The notes under the pieces were generated by a model. That model had not been told where the DNA came from, did not search any database, and saw nothing but the letters and a program-made list of their open reading frames with translations. Of a stretch of 10,565 nucleotides of DNA, positions 6,421 through 10,565 are shown in pieces; the first letter of the stretch is position 1, and each line of letters opens with the position of its first letter. The stretch spans positions 1 to 10,565 of the forward strand of contig CAWCWZ010000028.1 of assembly GCA_963799395.1 (NCBI GenBank), read 5' to 3'. A program made the position numbers and the translations under genes. The DNA comes from Bog-752 sp963799395. Lineage in GTDB: Bacteria; Actinomycetota; Thermoleophilia; UBA2241.

Positions 6421-7053
6421 GTGAGCGAGCGTCTGCCGTGCGCCTTCTTCGAGCGGCCGGTCCTCGAGGTCGCCCGCGATCTGCTCGGCTGCACCTTTCT
6501 CTGCGACGGCGTCGGTGGCCGCCTCGTCGAGGTCGAGGCCTACCGCGCCGACGACCCGGCGAGCCACTCCTACCGCGGCCAGACTCAGCGCAACGCCGTC
6601 ATGTTCGGCCCGCCGGGCCGCCTGTACGTCTACTTCACCATGGGTCTGCACTTCTGCGTCAACGTCGTCTGCGAGGGCGAAGGCCGGGCCGCCGCCGTCC
6701 TGCTGCGCGCCCTCGAGCCGACCGAAGGGCTCGGGGCGATGCGGGAGCGTCGCGGGTTCGACGACCCGCGGCGACTCTGCAGCGGTCCCGCCAAGCTGAC
6801 TCAGGCGCTCGCCATCACCCGCGCCGACGACGGGCTGCCCGCCTGCTGCCCGGACGGCGTCGCCGGCAGAGCCTGCTTCTTGGCTCGCGAAGGCGTTGCG
6901 GGTGGCGAGCCGGCGACCTGGTCGCGCGGCGCGCCGCGCACCGTGGCGACACCCCGCATCGGCGTGGCCGCCGCGCCCGCGACTCCGTGGCGCTTCGTCG
7001 ACGCTGACAGCCCGTTCCTTTCGCGACCCCTGCCGCGCGCGCGGCGGCGCTGA
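6421..7053 (+). CDS. 3-methyladenine DNA glycosylase, AAG/MPG family
   Basis: This enzyme flips alkylated or deaminated purines (3-methyladenine, hypoxanthine) out of DNA and cuts the glycosidic bond, starting base excision repair. The 210-residue product matches the AAG/MPG fold: FFERPVLEVARDLLG at the N terminus, VEVEAY with the water-activating Glu39 and base-stacking Tyr41, SHSYRG with His49, YVYFTMGLHFCVN with Asn81, LLRALEP and SGPAKLTQAL. The position of the human intercalating Tyr162, just before a glycine, is Met74 here, which is unusual. The C terminus has TPRIGV and PWRF as expected, then a short Arg-rich tail. The GTG start is 20 bases after argH and has no clear Shine-Dalgarno sequence. 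The gene is probably read from the arg transcript, although its function is not related to arginine. A glycosylase near arg genes also occurs in other actinobacteria. Confidence 0.94.
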   Translation: MSERLPCAFFERPVLEVARDLLGCTFLCDGVGGRLVEVEAYRADDPASHSYRGQTQRNAVMFGPPGRLYVYFTMGLHFCVNVVCEGEGRAAAVLLRALEPTEGLGAMRERRGFDDPRRLCSGPAKLTQALAITRADDGLPACCPDGVAGRACFLAREGVAGGEPATWSRGAPRTVATPRIGVAAAPATPWRFVDADSPFLSRPLPRARRR

Positions 7054-7088
7054 CGGACCCGGCCGGCGCCCGCCGGCCAGGGCCCGTC
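7052..7088 (+). terminator. GC-rich hairpin after the glycosylase gene
   Basis: GGCCGGCG (7061-7068) and CGCCGGCC (7071-7078) are perfect inverted arms. The stem extends outward through CC/GG (7059-7060 with 7080-7081, one bulged A) and GACGG/CCGTC (7052-7056 with 7084-7088) across a small internal loop. It begins at the stop codon of the glycosylase gene and separates the arg unit from the next. There is no T-run after it, so it fits a U-less terminator, a transcript-end stabiliser or a pause element rather than a classic intrinsic terminator. Confidence 0.55.
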
Positions 7089-7099
7089 GTGGCGGGTTG

Positions 7100-7105
7100 T
7101 AGAAT
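7100..7105 (+). promoter_or_regulatory. Candidate -10 element for the NIF3-U32 unit
   Basis: TAGAAT matches TATAAT at five of six positions and follows directly after the hairpin, in the first AT-rich spot of the spacer. No good -35 is seen 17 bases upstream. A small palindrome, CTGAG-GG-CTCAG (7116-7127), lies just past the expected start of transcription and could be an operator or leader hairpin. Confidence 0.4.
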
Positions 7106-7185
7106 AGCGCCGGGTCTGAGGGCTCAGGTCATGGGCCACAGGCGCGCGTGTCCGACCGGCGGTCGAGCACTCGAACAACCTCACG

Positions 7186-7191
7186 AAAGGA
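7186..7191 (+). promoter_or_regulatory. Ribosome binding site that sets the start of the NIF3-like gene
   Basis: AAAGGA lies 5 bases before the GTG at 7197. An in-frame start at 7089 would precede the candidate -10 and add 36 residues unlike the family, so 7197 is chosen. Confidence 0.7.
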
Positions 7192-7196
7192 CTCAC

Positions 7197-8174
7197 GTGA
7201 AGCTAGGAGAGATGTACGAGACCGCGATCCGCATGGGGATCGAAGCCGATCCCCGGGGCCGGGAGCGCGTCGAGAGCTCGCTCGCCATGGCCAGGCGCCG
7301 CTACGAGGCGCTGGCCGACTACCTCAAAGACATCTTCGACGACGAGGAGCTGACCAACCCGTACGTCGACACGCGCATCTACGTGGGCGACCGCGACACC
7401 GAGGTCACGTCGGTCATCGCCGGCATCGACATGAACGTCGGCGAGGTGCTGCTCGCCGACCGCCTGCGCGACAAGGGCCGCCGCATCGACGCCATCTACA
7501 CCCACCATCCCGAGGGCATGGCGCTCTCCAAGCTCGATCGCGTCATGGAGATGCAGGCCGAGGTGTGGGAGACGTGGGGCGTGCCGATCAACGTCGGCGA
7601 GTCGGTCATGGACGAGCGCCGCGTCGAGGTGCGTCGCCGCTTCATGCCGATGAACGTCGACCAGGCGACCGACGCCGCCCGGCTGCTCGACATCCCTTTC
7701 TTCTCGGCCCACACGCCGACCGACAACCTGGTGACAACCTACCTGACCCGGCTCTTCAGCGAGCGCGAGCCGCTGCTCCTCGAAGACGTCCGCCGGGCCC
7801 TGTTCGACGTGCCCGAGTACCACCTCGCGGCCGCCAGGGGAGCCGGACCCTACATGGTCGAAGAGAAAGCGGGCAAGCGCGCCGGCAAGGTCTGGGTCGA
7901 CATGACCGGCGGCACCGAGGGTCCGGTGCCGATCATGGAGAAGCTTGCCGACCACGGCGTCGGCACCATCGTCGGCATGCACATGAGCCCCGACCTGCGC
8001 AAGGTGGCCGAGGACAACCACATCCACGTGGTGATCGCCGGCCACATCTCGAGCGACTCGGTGGGCGTCAACCTGCTGCTCGACGAGTACGAGCGGCGCG
8101 GCGTCGAGATCGTGCCGACCTCGGGGCTCATCCGCGTGCGGCGCGATGCGGAGTGGAAGCTGATCGCGGACTGA
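7197..8174 (+). CDS. DUF34/NIF3-family putative metal-binding protein
   Basis: The 325-residue product belongs to the NIF3-like (DUF34) family, whose members form ring-shaped oligomers with a two-metal site. The biochemical role is not settled; a part in metal handling or cofactor quality has been proposed. It resembles the longer NIF3 type that starts with KLGEMYETAIRMGIEADPRG and has NPYVDTRI and GIDMNVGEVLLADRLR. Likely metal ligands are His103-His104 in THHPEG, His172 and Asp176 in SAHTPTDN, and His283 with Asp287 in GHISSDSVG. MTGGTEGP and VGTIVGMHMS are further family signatures. The GTG start has a good ribosome binding site. The gene follows a hairpin and its own -10-like element, and is 8 bases before the U32 gene, so the two are probably one operon. 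The family assignment is firm; the function is unknown. Confidence 0.88.
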   Translation: MKLGEMYETAIRMGIEADPRGRERVESSLAMARRRYEALADYLKDIFDDEELTNPYVDTRIYVGDRDTEVTSVIAGIDMNVGEVLLADRLRDKGRRIDAIYTHHPEGMALSKLDRVMEMQAEVWETWGVPINVGESVMDERRVEVRRRFMPMNVDQATDAARLLDIPFFSAHTPTDNLVTTYLTRLFSEREPLLLEDVRRALFDVPEYHLAAARGAGPYMVEEKAGKRAGKVWVDMTGGTEGPVPIMEKLADHGVGTIVGMHMSPDLRKVAEDNHIHVVIAGHISSDSVGVNLLLDEYERRGVEIVPTSGLIRVRRDAEWKLIAD

Positions 8175-8182
8175 GCGGTCCC

Positions 8183-10565
8183 GTGGCGTCGCCCGGGGCC
8201 GCCGCCCGGCCGCGGGCCGAGCTGCTGGCGCCGGCCGGAGGGCCGCCTGCCCTGCAGGCGGCCCTGTCGGCCGGCGCCGACGCCGTCTACCTCGGGCTCG
8301 AGTCGTGGAGCGCGCGCGCCTTCGCCGGCAACTTCGCGCCGCCGGCCCTGCTTGCGGCGATCGATCGCGCTCATCTCTTCGGCGCCCGCGTCCATCTCGC
8401 CCTGAACGTCCTGCTCAAGGACGACGAGCTCGGACCCGCCCTCGCCGCCCTCGAAGCGCCCTACCGCGCCGGGCTTGACGCCCTGATTGTCGCCGACCTC
8501 GGCTTCGCGGCGCTCGTCCACGACTCTTACCCGGCGCTCGAGCTGCACGCCAGCACGCAGCTCGACACGCACTCGAGCGCCCAGCTCGAACGCCTTGCCG
8601 ACCTCGGCTTCTCGCGCGCCATCCTGGCGCGCGAGCTCTCCCTCGACGAGATCGCCGCCCTCGAGCCGCACGGCCTCGCTCTCGAGGCGTTCGTCCACGG
8701 CGCCCTCTGCTACGGTTACTCCGGGGCCTGTCTTCTGTCGAGCATGGCCTCGGGACGCAGCGGCAACCGCGGTCGTTGTAGCCAGGCCTGCCGCCTGCGC
8801 TACCGGCTCGAGGTGGGCGGTGGCGCGGGCGCCGCCGGCGCATCGGCGGCGGGCGGGACTTCCGGCACGGGCGCCGCGCCCGCCGGCACGGCCGCCGCGC
8901 CCGCCGGCGAGCTCCAGCGCGTCCTGTCGACCGCCGATCTCGCCGCCGTCGGCGCGCTGCCGGCGCTGCTCGCGGCGGGGGTCGGCTCGTTCAAGATCGA
9001 GGGCCGCATGAAAGACCCGGCCTACGTCGCCGTGACCACGGCCGTCTACCGCGAGGCCCTCGACGCGGCCCTCGCCGACCCCGAGCGCTTCGCCGTGCTG
9101 CCCCAGTGGCTCTCGCGCCTCGAGCAGAGCTTCTCACGCGGCTTCACCACGGTCCACCTCGCGGGTGAGCACGCCGCCGTGCGCGCCGGCGGTCGCGGCG
9201 GTCATCGCGGCGTCCAGGTCGGCCGGGTCGAGGGCGTTGACGAGGCCCGCGGCGAGGTGACGGTGCGCGTCGACCGCGAGCTGCACGAGGCCGACGTCGT
9301 GCAGATCTACACGATCTGGGGAGCGACTCAGCCGGCCCGGCTCGCGGCCCTGCTGGCCGGCGGTCACCCCGGCGACGAGCGCCTCGTGTTGCGGATGAGC
9401 GAGCGGGTGAGCGTCAAGGACAGGGTCTTCCGCACGAGCTCCGGGCAGATCGACGCCTTCGCCGCCGACGCGGCGGCGGGCCGGGTCCTGGCGCGCCCGA
9501 TCGCCCTCTCGGCCGCTCTCGGCGGCCGGCGAGGCAAGCCCCCGTGGCTGCGGCTTGCGGCCGCGGGAGAAGAGATCACGGTCGAGGGCGACGCGCCGCT
9601 CGAGGCGGCGCGCACGGCCGCGCTCTCGGCCGACAAGGCGCGCCGGGCGGTCGGCGCGCTGGGCGGCACGCCCTACGAGCTGCGCGGCTTCGAGTTCACG
9701 CTCGACGACGGCGTGTTCCTGGGCGTCGGCGACCTCAAGGCGCTGCGCCGCGCGGCGCTCTCCGAGCTCGACGAGCGGCGTCTGGCGGCGGGGCGGCGGG
9801 CGCAGCCCGCCGCCCCGCCGCCAGCCCCGCCGCTTGTCCCGCCGCCCACCGCCGCGCGACCCACCGCCGAGCCTGCCCGCCGCGCGGCGCCGGCCGTCGT
9901 CCTGCGTCTGCGTCCCGGCGAGGAGCCGGCCACTCGCGAGCACGTCGAGGCCCTCTGTCTCGACCTGCGGACCGGCGACGACCTCGGGCTCGTCGCCGCG
10001 GCCCGCGCCGCCGCACGGCGCGGCGGTCTGCCGGTGCGCGTGCGCTCGCCCGAGGTCCTGTTCGACTCCGACGTACCCTGGGCGGCGGCCATCGCGGCCA
10101 TGGGATGGGATGCCGTGTACGCGCGGCACGTCGCGGCGCTGTCGTGGGCGGACATGGTCTTCCTCGAGTACCCGCTCCAGGGGCTGAACTCGCTTGCGGC
10201 CGGGCTGTTCGGCGCCGCGGGGGTCGTGTGCGCCCCGGAGCTCGCGCTCTCCGACATCGCCCGCGTGGCGGCCGCGGCCGGAGTGCCCGTCGTCGAGGCC
10301 CTCGCCTTCGGCCGCGACCAGGTGCTCGTGAGCCGCGACACGCTGGGACTCGCGGAGGGGCTCGCCGGGGGGGCGGGCAAGGTCCCGCCGGCGGCGACGG
10401 TCTCGCTGACGCTGACCGACGCCCGCGGCTACGCCTTCCCCGTGCTGGTCGCCGCCGGCGAGACGCGTATCTTCAACTCGAGAGTGACCAATCTCTGCGG
10501 TCGGGCCGCCGAGCTCGTCGCGGCCGGCGTGCGGGGGCTGATCGTCGTGCAGAGCGACCTGAACG
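8183..10565 (+). CDS. U32-family protein (RlhA/YdcP-like), 3' end cut by the window
   Basis: The frame is open from the GTG at 8183 to the window end, giving at least 794 codons. U32 proteins are annotated as peptidases, but the characterised bacterial ones (E. coli RlhA and TrhP) are needed for hydroxylation of 23S rRNA and tRNA. The N-terminal TIM-barrel part has ELLAPAGGPPALQAALSAGA, ADAVYLGLESWSAR and LHASTQLDTHS. The core motif holds four cysteines (Cys176, Cys183, Cys199, Cys203) around SGRSGNRGRCSQACR, likely an iron-sulfur or metal site. FKIEGRMKDPAYVAV follows at about residue 270, then FSRGFTTVHLAG and a DUF3656-like region. A Pro/Ala linker near residues 536-570 leads to a second half with VEALAFGRDQVLVSRD and GYAFPVLVAAGETRIFNSRV, as in the long form of the family. 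A Gly/Ala insert lies at residues 212-241. It starts 8 bases after the NIF3-like gene with no strong ribosome binding site, which suggests translational coupling. Confidence 0.9.
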   Translation, partial: MASPGAAARPRAELLAPAGGPPALQAALSAGADAVYLGLESWSARAFAGNFAPPALLAAIDRAHLFGARVHLALNVLLKDDELGPALAALEAPYRAGLDALIVADLGFAALVHDSYPALELHASTQLDTHSSAQLERLADLGFSRAILARELSLDEIAALEPHGLALEAFVHGALCYGYSGACLLSSMASGRSGNRGRCSQACRLRYRLEVGGGAGAAGASAAGGTSGTGAAPAGTAAAPAGELQRVLSTADLAAVGALPALLAAGVGSFKIEGRMKDPAYVAVTTAVYREALDAALADPERFAVLPQWLSRLEQSFSRGFTTVHLAGEHAAVRAGGRGGHRGVQVGRVEGVDEARGEVTVRVDRELHEADVVQIYTIWGATQPARLAALLAGGHPGDERLVLRMSERVSVKDRVFRTSSGQIDAFAADAAAGRVLARPIALSAALGGRRGKPPWLRLAAAGEEITVEGDAPLEAARTAALSADKARRAVGALGGTPYELRGFEFTLDDGVFLGVGDLKALRRAALSELDERRLAAGRRAQPAAPPPAPPLVPPPTAARPTAEPARRAAPAVVLRLRPGEEPATREHVEALCLDLRTGDDLGLVAAARAAARRGGLPVRVRSPEVLFDSDVPWAAAIAAMGWDAVYARHVAALSWADMVFLEYPLQGLNSLAAGLFGAAGVVCAPELALSDIARVAAAAGVPVVEALAFGRDQVLVSRDTLGLAEGLAGGAGKVPPAATVSLTLTDARGYAFPVLVAAGETRIFNSRVTNLCGRAAELVAAGVRGLIVVQSDLN
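8873..8908 (+). repeat. 21-bp-period repeat inside the U32 gene
   Basis: The 15-mer GCCGCGCCCGCCGGC occurs at 8873-8887 and 8894-8908. It encodes two copies of AAPAG in a Gly/Ala-rich insert that sits between the cysteine motif and the next barrel segment. The repeat keeps the frame, so length changes by whole units would be tolerated. Confidence 0.6.

Noticed and set aside
7203..8045. A long minus-strand frame opposite the NIF3-like gene
   Set aside because: It mirrors GC-rich codon bias; the plus strand has the conserved metal-ligand motifs.
9555..10187. A 210-codon plus-strand frame inside the U32 gene
   Set aside because: It is out of frame with the U32 protein, almost all Arg, Ser and Pro, and has no ribosome binding site or motif.

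Overview
The window is very GC-rich (roughly 70% by eye), and every supported gene lies on the + strand with short spacers, one ATGA overlap and frequent GTG starts. Gene content and order (argC-argJ-argB-argR-argG-argH, then a 3-methyladenine DNA glycosylase) resemble the arginine clusters of high-GC Gram-positive bacteria. An uncultured actinobacterial lineage is the best guess. This is inferred from gene order, base composition and a Bacillus/actinobacterial-type ArgR, not from a phylogenetic marker.

Region 1 (1-2842) holds the acetylated steps of arginine synthesis: the 3' part of argC (acetylglutamyl-phosphate reductase), argJ (ornithine/glutamate acetyltransferase) and argB (acetylglutamate kinase). 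argC has one apparent 1-base insertion and argB has two apparent 1-base deletions. The protein stays family-like on both sides of each break, and all three breaks sit in or next to short runs of one base, so sequencing or assembly error is the simplest reading; recent gene decay is the alternative. argJ between them is intact.

Region 2 (2843-3704) replaces the argD and argF genes often found between argB and argR. It has a low-complexity GC stretch, an arginine-rich 41-codon reading frame of doubtful status, and an AT-rich island with a -10-like hexamer inside an ARG-box-like palindrome. Then come argR, the arginine-responsive regulator, and a 175-base leader with a small palindrome next to the argG ribosome binding site.

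Region 3 (3705-7053) holds argG and argH, the last two steps from citrulline to arginine, followed closely by an AAG/MPG-type DNA glycosylase. A strong GC hairpin ends this unit.

Region 4 (7089-10565) is a separate unit with its own -10-like element. It encodes a DUF34/NIF3-family putative metal-binding protein and, 8 bases later, a long U32-family protein (RlhA/YdcP-like, with four conserved cysteines) that runs off the window end.

No tRNA, rRNA, CRISPR array, insertion sequence or attachment site was seen. No gene-free stretch exceeds 200 bases. I did not find a convincing undescribed system; the points most worth checking are the argB-argR junction, the clustered frameshifts and an unusual residue in the glycosylase active site.
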